Shown here: one piece after another, positions 32,932 through 40,890 of the stretch | How positions within the stretch are numbered: the first letter of the stretch is position 1 | How the letters are laid out: each line of letters begins with the position of its first letter | Assembly: GCA_007129455.1 (NCBI GenBank) | Contig: SKVL01000003.1 | Span: 1 to 42,508, forward strand | Reading direction: 5' to 3' | Length of the DNA stretch: 42,508 nt | Source: Candidatus Campbelliibacteriota bacterium | Lineage (GTDB): Bacteria; Patescibacteriota; Minisyncoccia; Phycocordibacterales; CSBR16-193 | Program-made: the position numbers and the translations under genes | The notes under the pieces: generated by a model | What the model saw: only the letters and a program-made list of their open reading frames with translations | Told to the model about the DNA's origin: nothing | The model's database searches: none

Positions 32932-32946
32932 CGCTCAAAAAGAGCG
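32932..32946 (-). repeat. Mini-hairpin resembling the base of the RNase P hairpins
   Basis: CGCTC-TTTTT-GAGCG in the RNA. It has the same GCUC/GAGC core and U-run as the three long units, in the region after the 5' conserved segment. It may be a shortened copy or coincidence. Confidence 0.45.
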
Positions 32947-32967
32947 AATTGGTGTTCGGACTTTCCT

Positions 32968-33033
32968 CCCCGCTCATTTAAATTTCGTTAATGTTATTTA
33001 TTATCAATAAAAACGAAACCTAAATGAGCGAGG
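32968..33033 (-). repeat. RNase P hairpin copy 1 (P3 helix)
   Basis: A 66-nt unit: CCUCGCUCAUUUA/UAAAUGAGCGGGG, two G-U pairs, then UUUCGUU/AACGAAA and an AU-rich loop. Relative to copy 3 it has paired changes (U-A to A-U in the base stem, A-U to G-C in the upper stem) that keep pairing. Confidence 0.88.
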
Positions 33034-33058
33034 CGACTGCCCGATACGGACCGAATAT

Positions 33059-33087
33059 ATTGTACAACAGTATTTATAAAATCTCAA
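33059..33087 (-). promoter_or_regulatory. Promoter of the RNase P RNA gene
   Basis: Minus strand TTGAGA (33087-33082), a 17-nt spacer and TACAAT (33064-33059), then 6 nt to the first base of helix P1 (33052). This fixes the RNA 5' end. Confidence 0.78.
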
Positions 33088-33141
33088 ATCATTTAAACCA
33101 AAGACTTAAAACATTGATTTTCTTCAATTTCCCGAAGATTC

Positions 33142-33150
33142 TGCTATAAT
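33142..33150 (+). promoter_or_regulatory. Leaderless promoter of pheS
   Basis: TG (33142-33143), C, then TATAAT (33145-33150), ending 8 nt before the pheS ATG. A consensus extended -10. Confidence 0.62.
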
Positions 33151-33158
33151 GTCCGAGT

Positions 33159-33902
33159 ATGGAACTCGAAGAGAAAGATGGCTCATTCAACCCCATAACG
33201 ACCTTTATATATAAAACTCACGCTATTTTCAGGGAGATGGGGTTTTTGGTTGCCGAAGGACCTCAGATGGAAACCGAGTGGAACAACTTTGATGCACTGA
33301 ATGTTCCTTCTGACCACCCTTCCCGTGACCAACAAGACACTTTCTGGATCAAAGATCCTTTCGATGATAGGGTTGTTTTGCGATCCCATACTTCTTCTGT
33401 TCAGGGACGTTTTATGAGTAATAACAAACCGCCCTTCAGGGTGATTGTTCCGGGTCGAGTCTACCGACAGGAAGCCACCGATGCCACGCATGAGACTCAG
33501 TTTCATCAGATGGAAGGTCTGGTAGTGGAAGAGGGAATAACCCTTGCTAGTTTAAAAGGGATTCTGGAGGATTTTCTTGAAAAAGCCTTTGAGGATAAAA
33601 ATTTACTTATAAGATTCAGACCGGGCTACTTTCCTTTTGTCGAGCCGGGAGTTGAAATAGATATCTCCTGCACTTTCTGTAAAGCGAAAGGTTGTCGTAT
33701 CTGTAAAGAAACCGGGTGGATAGAAATACTGGGAGCGGGGATGGTTCATCCCAATGTTTTCTCCGCGGTGGGCATTGATTCTTCGAAGTGGAAGGGGATA
33801 GCTTTCGGTTTGAGCCCGGAACGTATTCTTATGTTGAGATACGGAATAGAAGACATTCGTTTGTTTCATTCGGCCGATCTGCGTTTTATAAAACAGTTTT
33901 AA
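33159..33902 (+). CDS. pheS: Phenylalanyl-tRNA synthetase alpha subunit, core only
   Basis: A 247-residue class II synthetase catalytic subunit. Motif 2 (FRVIVPGRVYRQEATDATHETQFHQMEGLVV) and motif 3 (GIAFGLSPERILMLRYGIEDIRLF) are intact, as is GPQMETEWNNFDALNVPSDHPSRDQQDTFWI, so charging chemistry should be normal. The usual 85-90-residue N-terminal coiled coil that binds tRNA-Phe is absent: the protein begins almost at the catalytic domain, and a consensus promoter lies only 8 nt before the ATG, so no upstream exon is missing. A Cys-rich insert (CTFCKAKGCRICKETG) could bind zinc, as seen in many bacterial PheS. pheT follows after 27 bp. Confidence 0.95.
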   Translation: MELEEKDGSFNPITTFIYKTHAIFREMGFLVAEGPQMETEWNNFDALNVPSDHPSRDQQDTFWIKDPFDDRVVLRSHTSSVQGRFMSNNKPPFRVIVPGRVYRQEATDATHETQFHQMEGLVVEEGITLASLKGILEDFLEKAFEDKNLLIRFRPGYFPFVEPGVEIDISCTFCKAKGCRICKETGWIEILGAGMVHPNVFSAVGIDSSKWKGIAFGLSPERILMLRYGIEDIRLFHSADLRFIKQF

Positions 33903-33929
33903 TTTGTTTTAAATTTTTAAATAAAAATT

Positions 33930-35870
33930 ATGAAAGTTTTGGTTTCTTGGCTTCAAGATTATATAAAAGAGGAACTTCCGCCTCCGAAAGAGCTTGCGGA
34001 AGCACTGTCCTTGAGGGCGTTTGAAGTTGAGGATATCAAGGGGAGTGGCAAAGGTGCCGTTATTGATGTCGATGTTCTTCCCAACAGGGCCAATGATTGT
34101 CTTTCTCACCGGGGTATTGCCAGGGAGATCTCGGCGTTTTACGGCTTTACATTCAAAGAGAGGGAAATTGAGGCGACAAAAAGGGAAAAGTCCAAAGTAT
34201 CCATCAAGGTCAAAGACCCCGAACTCTGTCGTCGTTATATCGCTTTACCTGTCTCCAATGTTCGTGTCGGACCTTCGCCCAAGTGGCTTAAAGAAAGACT
34301 GGAGGCCATCGGTGAGAGATCGATAAACAACATTGTTGATATAACTAACTATGTGATGTTTGACACGGGACAGCCACTGCATGCTTTTGACAGAGCAAAA
34401 CTCAAAGGGGATGAAATCCACGTCAGACTTGCGAGCCCCGGTGAGAAGATAACGACCCTTGATAACAACAAGATTGAACTCATTGGTACGGAGTTGGTGA
34501 TTGCCGATAAAGAATCGATTCTGGCCCTGGCCGGAGTGAAGGGAGGAAAGAAAGCGGAGGTGGATAAGAAAACCACGGACATTATTTTGGAGGCCGCTTC
34601 ATTTGATCCGGTTTGTGTCAGAAGAACATCACGCAGAATCAATATTTTAACCGAGTCCTCCAAACGTTTCGAGAACAATCCTTCACCCGAGTATGCCTTA
34701 CACGCCGCGGAGTTGGCTCAAACCCTGATCTCCGAGCTTTTGATTTCGAGTAAGAACGGTTCGGGACCGGAAGCATCGGCCAATGAGCCTGTCGACTTCT
34801 ATCCGGAACCGGTCCGAAGTCGCATCATTTCTTTACCTGTCTCGGAAATAAGGAGAACATTGGGTATAGATATCCCAATCAAAGATTCTTTGAAAATACT
34901 TGAGCGCTTGTATTGTAAGGCGGAGGTAAAAGGTGAGGTCTTGAAAGTTGAGCCCCCCATAGATCGGCATGACCTTAATATTCCGGAAGACATAATAGAG
35001 GAGATCGGTCGTGTTTACGGATATGAGCATTTAAAAACAACCCCTCTGAAACCGATCGAGGGAGAGGTTGATATAAATAAAAGTTTTTATTATCAAATCA
35101 AGATTCGTCTTATTTTAAGAAAACTTGGATTCTCTGAAATATTTACATACTCCATAAGAGACAAAGGCCCGGTTGAACTCGCCAATCCCCTTACTCAAGA
35201 CAAGAGATTTTTAAGGGATGAGATCGGTTCTGATATGGAAGTTGCTCTCACTTTCAACGAGCGCAATATTGAACTGGTCGGTTATGATCGGGTTTGTCTT
35301 TTCGAGATAGCCAATGTATTTACGCCGAGTGAGGAGAAAACACATTTTGTCATTGGTGTTAAAAACACAAAAAAGAAGCAGAAACCGGGCGAAGAAGAAT
35401 TGATCAAGCAAGTTTTAAGTGTGATCTCTGTCGATTTGGGTATTGATATCCAAGAAATCGGTTCTTTTGTGTCAAGTACGGTTTGGGAAGGATGTTTGGA
35501 TGACCTTGTGGATAAACTGCCTAAACCGGAAAAATGGGATATCGAAGTGCCAGAAGCGAAAGAGAAAAAATATCGAAAAATATCTCCGTACCCGTTCGTG
35601 TTGAGAGACATTGCGGTTTTTGTTCCGGCTGAGATCAAAAGTGACGAAGTTCTTGAAATGATAGAGGGTAATGCGGGGAGTTTGTTAAAGACAAGTCGTT
35701 TGTTTGATGTTTATGAAAAAATTGATGAAAGCGGAGAAAAACGAGCCTCGTATGCTTTTAGGTTGGTTTTTCTTTCACACGAGAGAACTCTTGCCGATCA
35801 TGAAGTCAATAAAATAATGGATAAAGTATCTTCAGCTATTAATTCGAAAAAAGGATGGCAAGTTCGCTAG
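33930..35870 (+). CDS. pheT: Phenylalanyl-tRNA synthetase beta subunit, lacking the OB-fold insert
   Basis: A 646-residue beta subunit (usual length about 790). The N-terminus MKVLVSWLQDYIKEELPPPKELAEAL runs directly into IDVDVLPNRANDCLSHRGIARE, so the roughly 110-residue B2 EMAP/OB-fold domain normally placed near residue 40 is missing. The B3/B4 editing domain (NIVDITNYVMFDTGQPLHAFD onward), B5 domain, catalytic-like module and C-terminal FDX-ACB anticodon-binding domain (SPYPFVLRDIAVFVP to end) are present. It pairs with a PheS that has also lost its tRNA-binding arm. No stop or frame break is seen, so the reduction is genuine. Confidence 0.95.
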   Translation: MKVLVSWLQDYIKEELPPPKELAEALSLRAFEVEDIKGSGKGAVIDVDVLPNRANDCLSHRGIAREISAFYGFTFKEREIEATKREKSKVSIKVKDPELCRRYIALPVSNVRVGPSPKWLKERLEAIGERSINNIVDITNYVMFDTGQPLHAFDRAKLKGDEIHVRLASPGEKITTLDNNKIELIGTELVIADKESILALAGVKGGKKAEVDKKTTDIILEAASFDPVCVRRTSRRINILTESSKRFENNPSPEYALHAAELAQTLISELLISSKNGSGPEASANEPVDFYPEPVRSRIISLPVSEIRRTLGIDIPIKDSLKILERLYCKAEVKGEVLKVEPPIDRHDLNIPEDIIEEIGRVYGYEHLKTTPLKPIEGEVDINKSFYYQIKIRLILRKLGFSEIFTYSIRDKGPVELANPLTQDKRFLRDEIGSDMEVALTFNERNIELVGYDRVCLFEIANVFTPSEEKTHFVIGVKNTKKKQKPGEEELIKQVLSVISVDLGIDIQEIGSFVSSTVWEGCLDDLVDKLPKPEKWDIEVPEAKEKKYRKISPYPFVLRDIAVFVPAEIKSDEVLEMIEGNAGSLLKTSRLFDVYEKIDESGEKRASYAFRLVFLSHERTLADHEVNKIMDKVSSAINSKKGWQVR

Positions 35871-35937
35871 TGTTTTTTGGAGATTGGAAATGTTTATACT
35901 TTTAAAAATTTATCAAAATTTTTAAAGAAGTCCTTTT

Positions 35938-36489
35938 ATGAAAGATGAAAATGCGAACATTGTAAAGATAACTCTCCTGTTCTCGGCGATAGTTGTCGTG
36001 ATTTTCTCTCTTCATTTTAATATATCCAAAGATCAAAGTAAAAAAATGAATGAGAGGGGACCTTTCGGAGAGGCGTCGGTGCTCCGGTTTGATATCAACG
36101 ATAGTGGAGATAGAGAGATTGCCGAGAGAGGGGTTTTTAAAGAGGCCACCCTAGGTGATACGACAATAACACTGGAGATTGTAGATACGAAAGCGGATAA
36201 AGCGAGGGGTCTCTCGGGCAGGTCTTCAATCGGGTTGGCCGATGGTATGCTCTTCGTTTTTTCAAACGAGGGTACTCACGGAATATGGATGAAAGAGATG
36301 AAGTTCTCCCTTGATATAATATGGATTGATTCTCTCGGCAAAGTCGTTTTTATCAAAGAAGAAATCTCTCCGGATACATTCCCTGAGGTTTTCAAACCTG
36401 AAACTCCCGCCAAGTTTGTTATTGAGGTGGCGGCGGGGACGGTGAGTCGGGAAGGTTGGAAAGTTGGTAGCCGGCTTTTATTTCATTAG
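35938..36489 (+). CDS. DUF192 family protein, membrane-anchored
   Basis: A 183-residue protein with one N-terminal hydrophobic helix (about 10-25) that would act as signal or anchor, a variable linker to residue 70, and a DUF192 domain: TLEIVDTKADKARGLSGRSSIGLADGMLFVF and GIWMKEMKFSLDIIWID are the family's most conserved parts. DUF192 domains are small beta proteins, usually exported, of unknown function. A TATACT box (35895-35900, TG two bases before) could be its promoter, and AAGAAG near the ATG may be a weak ribosome site. Confidence 0.88.
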   Translation: MKDENANIVKITLLFSAIVVVIFSLHFNISKDQSKKMNERGPFGEASVLRFDINDSGDREIAERGVFKEATLGDTTITLEIVDTKADKARGLSGRSSIGLADGMLFVFSNEGTHGIWMKEMKFSLDIIWIDSLGKVVFIKEEISPDTFPEVFKPETPAKFVIEVAAGTVSREGWKVGSRLLFH

Positions 36490-36720
36490 TTTTTTTAAAA
36501 GTACGTTTAATTTCAGTTCTCAAACCCGATGATGTTTGGATGTTCCTCGGTGACGCTTTTGGATTCTTTCGCGCTATCCACAGTGGCTGAAGACTTCTGT
36601 AAAGCCCTTTGTTTGCCTATCAACTACGCATACTTTTTGACGTCCGTGTCCAATCTCTGAGCTTGTGGAGGGGGGTGTGGCTGATACAATGTATATGTTG
36701 CAAGTAATTTTTTAAATCAA
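36490..36720 (+). promoter_or_regulatory. nrdJ upstream region and promoter
   Basis: TTGTGG (36663-36668), 16 nt, TACAAT (36685-36690, preceded by TGA) make a likely promoter about 30 nt before the nrdJ ATG. Upstream of it, about 36520-36680 has a higher GC content than other gaps here and several short palindromes (CAAAC/GTTTG, CCACAGTGG, GAAGACTTC), but no gene, NrdR box or B12 riboswitch that I can recognise. Confidence 0.45.
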
Positions 36721-39015
36721 ATGGCGGGCAAAGGAAAACATGTTGATCTCACTAATCCCAAAAACACTGAAGCGTTTGTAAAACAGGTGCGGAAACGCGA
36801 TGGTTCAATTGTTCCTTTTGATTTGAGCAGAATAGCCAACGCCATCTATAAGGCGATGCTCGTTGCCGATGAAGGTTCGGATGTTGAGGCAAGCATGGTA
36901 GCCAACAAAGTCTTTGCAGACCTGGTTCGTATAAGTAAAAAATACAAAAACTTCATACCAATGGTTGAAGGGATACAGGACACCGTGGAAAAGGAGCTTA
37001 TTCTCAGCGACTACGTCAATTCGGCCAAGAAATATATTTTATACAGAGAAAAAAGGGCCCAAATTCGAAAGCAGGGCATTAAAGTTCCCGAAAAGGTGAG
37101 AGAGCTGACAAAAGAGAGCCGGAAGTATCTGGAGAGTCCTTTATCGGAGTTTATCTACTACAGGACCTATTCCCGTTGGATAGAAGAGGAGGGACGACGC
37201 GAAACTTGGATAGAGACGGTTGATCGTTATATGGACTTTATGAAAGAGAACTTGGGTAATGCTTTAAAAAAAGAGGAGTACGGAGAAATAAGAGAGGCTG
37301 TTTTGAAGCAAGAAGTTATGCCGTCAATGAGGCTTCTGTGGAGTGCTGGCAAGGCCGCGCGTAAGACCAACGTCTGCGCTTACAACTGCTCATTCATAGC
37401 ACCTAGGAAGCTCAAGGACTTCGGAGAGATAGTGTATCTTTCGATGTGTGGTGCTGGTGTCGGTTTTTCGGTTGAAAGCCAACACGTCGAAGCGCTCCCC
37501 CAGATAAAGAAACAGACGGGGGAGAAACTGCCGACTTATGTTATTGGGGATAGTAAGGAAGGTTGGGCCGATGCATTGGTTTTGGGTTTGGAAACATGGT
37601 TTTCCGGCAAAGACATTGATTTTGATTGCTCCCAAGTCCGCCCGAACGGTTCAAAGCTTAAAACGATGGGGGGAAAAAGCTCCGGCCCCGAACCTTTGAT
37701 GGACCTTTTGAGGTTCACTCGGGAGAAGATTTTGAAAAAACAAGGACGACGCCTTTCAACCATTGATACACATGACATTATCTGCAAAATAGGCCAGGTC
37801 GTTGTAGCTGGCGGTGTTCGCAGAAGTGCGCTTATCTCACTTTCCGACCTTGATGATTCGGCTATGAGAGATGCCAAGAAAGGACAGTTTTATATAAGTG
37901 AACCCCAGCGTTCAATGGCCAATAACTCTGTTGTATACAATGAAAAGCCTACAGCCGCCGACTTTTTGGATGAGTGGTTGGCTTTGATGAAATCTCGTTC
38001 GGGTGAAAGAGGTCTTTTTAACAGAGGGTCCTTGGAAAAGCAACTTCCCAAAAGACGCTGGAAAGTCTTCAAAGACAGTGTCGAGTTTTCCGGAACTAAT
38101 CCTTGCGGTGAGATAGTTCTTCGTTCAAAGCAGTTTTGCAACCTCTCCGAAGTGGTCGCGCGTGCGAAGGACACGAGAGAAGATCTTTTGAGAAAGGTGC
38201 GCTTGGCTTCCATTTTGGGAACCTATCAATCTTCCCTTACCAACTTCGGTTATCTGTCCGAAGAATGGAAGAAAAACTGCCAAGAAGAGAGACTCCTCGG
38301 TGTTTCCGTTACCGGACAGTGGGACTCAAAGGAAGCCAGGAAAATGGAAACTTTGAAAGTTTTGAAGAAGGAAGCCGTTAAGGTTAACAAGGAATATTCA
38401 AAAAGATTCGGTATAAACCCTTCGACCGCGGTTACTTGTGTCAAGCCGTCCGGAACAGTCTCTCAACTCGTCGATGCCTCTTCCGGGATGCATCCTCGCT
38501 ATGCCAAATACTATATTCGCAGGGTACGAATTTCCGCTACCGATTCTCTTTTTCACATGTTGAAAGACCAAGGCGTGCCTTTTCATCCCGAAGTGGGACA
38601 GAGTATCGATAAAGCCAATACTTATGTGTTGGAGTTTCCCGTAAAAGCTCCCGAGGGAGCCGTTGTCAGCGGGGACTTGAGTTCAAGTGAGCAGCTTGAA
38701 CATTGGAAGAAAGTTAAAGAGAACTTTACTGAGCATAACCCGTCAGTGACTGTTACTGTTGATGAGAGTGAGTGGATTTCTACGGCTCACTGGCTTTACA
38801 ATAACTGGGATATAATAGGTGGACTCTCTTTCTTGCCAAAGAGTAGTCATGTTTATCAACTGGCCCCTTATGAAGAGATAGACGAAGAGAGATACAAAGA
38901 GCTTTCAAAACGTTTTACCGATATCGATTTTTCAAAGATAGTTACTTATGAAGGAGAAGACAACACTGAGGGAGCCAAAGAGTACGCTTGTGTGGCGGGC
39001 GGGTGTCCGATTTAG
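36721..39015 (+). CDS. nrdJ: Class II (adenosylcobalamin-dependent) ribonucleoside-triphosphate reductase
   Basis: A 764-residue monomer-type RTPR that makes deoxynucleotides with a B12-derived radical and needs no oxygen. An ATP-cone fills about 20-115. Catalytic residues match Lactobacillus RTPR in order and spacing: Cys223 and Cys473 (the redox pair), Asn460-x-Cys462-x-Glu464 in SGTNPCGEI (thiyl radical and general acid/base), and the C-terminal Cys757-x4-Cys762 relay. The C462-C473 distance (11) equals that of C408-C419. The ATP-cone is an addition not present as such in the Lactobacillus enzyme. B12 must be scavenged or made elsewhere. A strong terminator follows. Confidence 0.95.
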   Translation: MAGKGKHVDLTNPKNTEAFVKQVRKRDGSIVPFDLSRIANAIYKAMLVADEGSDVEASMVANKVFADLVRISKKYKNFIPMVEGIQDTVEKELILSDYVNSAKKYILYREKRAQIRKQGIKVPEKVRELTKESRKYLESPLSEFIYYRTYSRWIEEEGRRETWIETVDRYMDFMKENLGNALKKEEYGEIREAVLKQEVMPSMRLLWSAGKAARKTNVCAYNCSFIAPRKLKDFGEIVYLSMCGAGVGFSVESQHVEALPQIKKQTGEKLPTYVIGDSKEGWADALVLGLETWFSGKDIDFDCSQVRPNGSKLKTMGGKSSGPEPLMDLLRFTREKILKKQGRRLSTIDTHDIICKIGQVVVAGGVRRSALISLSDLDDSAMRDAKKGQFYISEPQRSMANNSVVYNEKPTAADFLDEWLALMKSRSGERGLFNRGSLEKQLPKRRWKVFKDSVEFSGTNPCGEIVLRSKQFCNLSEVVARAKDTREDLLRKVRLASILGTYQSSLTNFGYLSEEWKKNCQEERLLGVSVTGQWDSKEARKMETLKVLKKEAVKVNKEYSKRFGINPSTAVTCVKPSGTVSQLVDASSGMHPRYAKYYIRRVRISATDSLFHMLKDQGVPFHPEVGQSIDKANTYVLEFPVKAPEGAVVSGDLSSSEQLEHWKKVKENFTEHNPSVTVTVDESEWISTAHWLYNNWDIIGGLSFLPKSSHVYQLAPYEEIDEERYKELSKRFTDIDFSKIVTYEGEDNTEGAKEYACVAGGCPI

Positions 39016-39035
39016 ATTTCTTTCGGATCTCTCTG

Positions 39036-39084
39036 AAAAACAACATGAGATAATTTCTTATGTTGTTTTTGTTTGCAATTTTTT
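39036..39084 (+). terminator. Intrinsic terminator after nrdJ
   Basis: AAAAACAACAT (39036-39046) pairs perfectly with ATGTTGTTTTT (39060-39070); the inner AGA/TCT extends it. T-rich sequence continues to 39084. Confidence 0.88.
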
Positions 39085-39094
39085 CGCCACGCCT

Positions 39095-39111
39095 GTGATA
39101 AAATATTTACA
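39095..39111 (+). promoter_or_regulatory. Extended -10 promoter of the first envelope gene
   Basis: TGA-TAAAAT (39096-39104) inside a 17-base block that recurs with one change at 41852-41868, upstream of the third gene of the cluster. Confidence 0.55.
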
Positions 39112-39124
39112 AGGGGAATAAGTC

Positions 39125-39151
39125 ATGCCCGCATTAAATTTTAATACATGA
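39125..39151 (+). CDS. Possible 8-codon leader peptide with a strong ribosome site
   Basis: AAGGGG (39111-39116) is placed 8 nt before an ATG at 39125 that opens MPALNFNT and stops at a TGA overlapping the next gene's ATG (ATGA, 39148-39151). This is one of the few clear Shine-Dalgarno sites in the window, and it addresses the mini-frame, not the long gene. Terminate-and-restart coupling is the likely result. Chance is possible. Confidence 0.4.
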   Translation: MPALNFNT

Positions 39152-40770
39152 GAGGTCTGTTTTTTTCAAGATATGCAATTATATTTTTTTGTTTGGTTGC
39201 AGTTTTTTTGCCGTATTCGTTATTTGCAATCGATTCCCTGCAATACAATCTCTCCATTACGTATCCGATAGAAAGTCTGGGTACATCACAGGGTGACATA
39301 ATTATCCGTGATAGATATACCAATACTCTTTGGCTTTCTTCTGTAGAAGATAGCCCTGATGTTTTCGGAGTAGTTTCTCAAAATCCGATGTTGGTTTTTC
39401 GAACTGATACCGGTTCGGTTCCGATTATAAGGATGGGGCAGGTGCCGGTCAATGTTATTTTGAAAAACGGCCCCATTGAGAGGGGGGAACATATAACCAC
39501 ATCCAATGTTGTTGGTTTTGGCCAAACCGTTCAACCTCACCATCGCTATACCATAGGCGTCACTTTGGAGCAGCTGACCGAAGAAGACACCGAAGAGTCT
39601 ATTACCATGGCAAACGGCGAAGTCTATGCCGTTGGTAGGGTCATGGTTGATTTACAGATCGGCAAACATGGCTCCGGTATTGTCGAGAGGCCTCCGAGAG
39701 ATATTTCGGCGGAGCTGGCGGAGATTGGCGCACGTGAATTGTTCGTTCATAATTTGGGAACGATTCAATACATCGGGGGCAGAGCCTTGGATACATCCAG
39801 GAGGTTTTTACAAAACGACGTTGGGGTAAGACTGGCACAAATGGTTTCCATCTTGGGTATTATTGCCGGTTTTTTTATGACCCTGAGTGCTTTCTTTCTT
39901 TCTTCTCTGGCTATTCTCGAAGTATTTTTCTTGCCTTTCAGGTTATGGGCCTTGCTTATGGCTTTTCTCGGCTTCAAGAGTCGTATGAGACCATGGGGAG
40001 TGGTTTATGACAGTATAACCAAGCAACCGATCGACCCGGCTTATGTTCAACTTTTTGATGAAGAGGGTAACGAAGTTAAGACTTCCATAACCGACATTGA
40101 CGGCCGCTATGGTTTCCTGGTTGAATCCGGGCGCTATGTCATGAAAGCCAACAAGACCAACTATAGTTTTCCGTCTAAAAAGCTTAAAGATAAATCGAGG
40201 GACGAAATCTATGACAATCTTTATTTCGGAGAACCTTTGGATATAACTAAAGAAGGAGCCATCGTAGGTAAAAATATTCCAATGGACCCCGATAACTTTG
40301 ATTGGAACGAGTTCACCAAACTTAATAAGAATATTTTAAACTATTATTCCTACGGAGACTTCTTCAAGGCGGTAATTCTCAAGTGGCTTTTTTATATCGG
40401 ATTTATTGTTGCCGTTACAGCTCTTATCATAACTCCGGCAGTCTATAATATATTGATTGTAGCTTTGTACCTTCTGTTGTTTTTTATGAGATTGCTGGGT
40501 TTCAGCCCGCGTCGCTACGGAAAGGTTTTGGAAAAGAAAACGAATACGCCCTTACCTTATGCTATTGTTCGTATTTGTCTGGTTGAAAGCGGAAAGGAGG
40601 CTTACAAATCGGTTTGTGACGCTTATGGCAGGTATTTTTCTTTGGTTACCAACGGAGTTTATTACGCAAGTATAGATAGAAAAGATGGGGAAGACAGCTA
40701 CAGTAATGTTTATACTTCCGAACCTTTTGAGGTTAAAGATGGAATTATCAGGAAGGTCTTTAAGGTCTAA
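39148..40770 (+). CDS. Secreted/membrane protein with S74-like N-terminal domain and two carboxypeptidase-regulatory-like domains
   Basis: A 540-residue envelope protein, family not firmly known. Signal peptide 1-27. A beta-rich domain (49-172) contains SPDVFGVV, KNGPIERGEHITTSNVVGFG and the end VMVDLQIG; it resembles segments seen in phage-tail/S74-associated proteins and is shared with the next gene. A coiled or helical stretch follows, then hydrophobic helices (about 230-275), a CnaB/carboxypeptidase-regulatory-like domain (282-380, with YDSITKQPIDPAYVQLFDEEG and TDIDGRYGFLVESGRY), two helices (408-450) and a second such domain (455-540). It starts at a TGA/ATG overlap with a mini-frame. 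Surface anchoring or assembly is likely; function is unknown. Confidence 0.72.
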   Translation: MRGLFFSRYAIIFFCLVAVFLPYSLFAIDSLQYNLSITYPIESLGTSQGDIIIRDRYTNTLWLSSVEDSPDVFGVVSQNPMLVFRTDTGSVPIIRMGQVPVNVILKNGPIERGEHITTSNVVGFGQTVQPHHRYTIGVTLEQLTEEDTEESITMANGEVYAVGRVMVDLQIGKHGSGIVERPPRDISAELAEIGARELFVHNLGTIQYIGGRALDTSRRFLQNDVGVRLAQMVSILGIIAGFFMTLSAFFLSSLAILEVFFLPFRLWALLMAFLGFKSRMRPWGVVYDSITKQPIDPAYVQLFDEEGNEVKTSITDIDGRYGFLVESGRYVMKANKTNYSFPSKKLKDKSRDEIYDNLYFGEPLDITKEGAIVGKNIPMDPDNFDWNEFTKLNKNILNYYSYGDFFKAVILKWLFYIGFIVAVTALIITPAVYNILIVALYLLLFFMRLLGFSPRRYGKVLEKKTNTPLPYAIVRICLVESGKEAYKSVCDAYGRYFSLVTNGVYYASIDRKDGEDSYSNVYTSEPFEVKDGIIRKVFKV

Positions 40771-40890
40771 ATCGGTTTTCAGATAAAGATTTGATGATTT
40801 GAATATGTTTTACTCCATCTGAGTTAAGTGTTAAAAATGATCTTTTAAAATAAATTAAGCGAGACTTAAGTGATACGAGGGATGCTTTTT

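Larger units (their letters stand above)
32554..33052 (-). ncRNA. rnpB: RNase P RNA (type A-like), enlarged by three related hairpins
   Basis: The catalytic RNA of RNase P, maturing tRNA 5' ends. On the minus strand, P1 pairs 33052-33043 with 32563-32554 (GGTCCGTATC/GATACGGACC). P2 pairs 33041-33035 with 32651-32645 (GGCAGTC/GACTGCC). The conserved GAGGAAAGTCCG follows P3, and ACAGAATTCGGCTTA lies near the 3' end; CCGGGGTGCAAGGCC matches the family's CCCGGAGCAAGGCC region. P8 (GCGGGTAACACCCG) is clear. At about 499 nt it is longer than usual type A RNAs (roughly 350-400) because P3, P9 and the junction between P2 and the 3' conserved segment each hold a long AU-rich hairpin with similar sequence. 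Promoter and terminator are both clear. Confidence 0.95.

Noticed and set aside
33159..35870. PheS and PheT as pseudogenes or frameshifted
   Set aside because: Both frames are intact with complete catalytic motifs, and the missing parts are whole accessory domains.
36490..36720. Cobalamin riboswitch or NrdR box before nrdJ
   Set aside because: No B12-box-like sequence or paired NrdR palindromes could be recognised on the plus strand.
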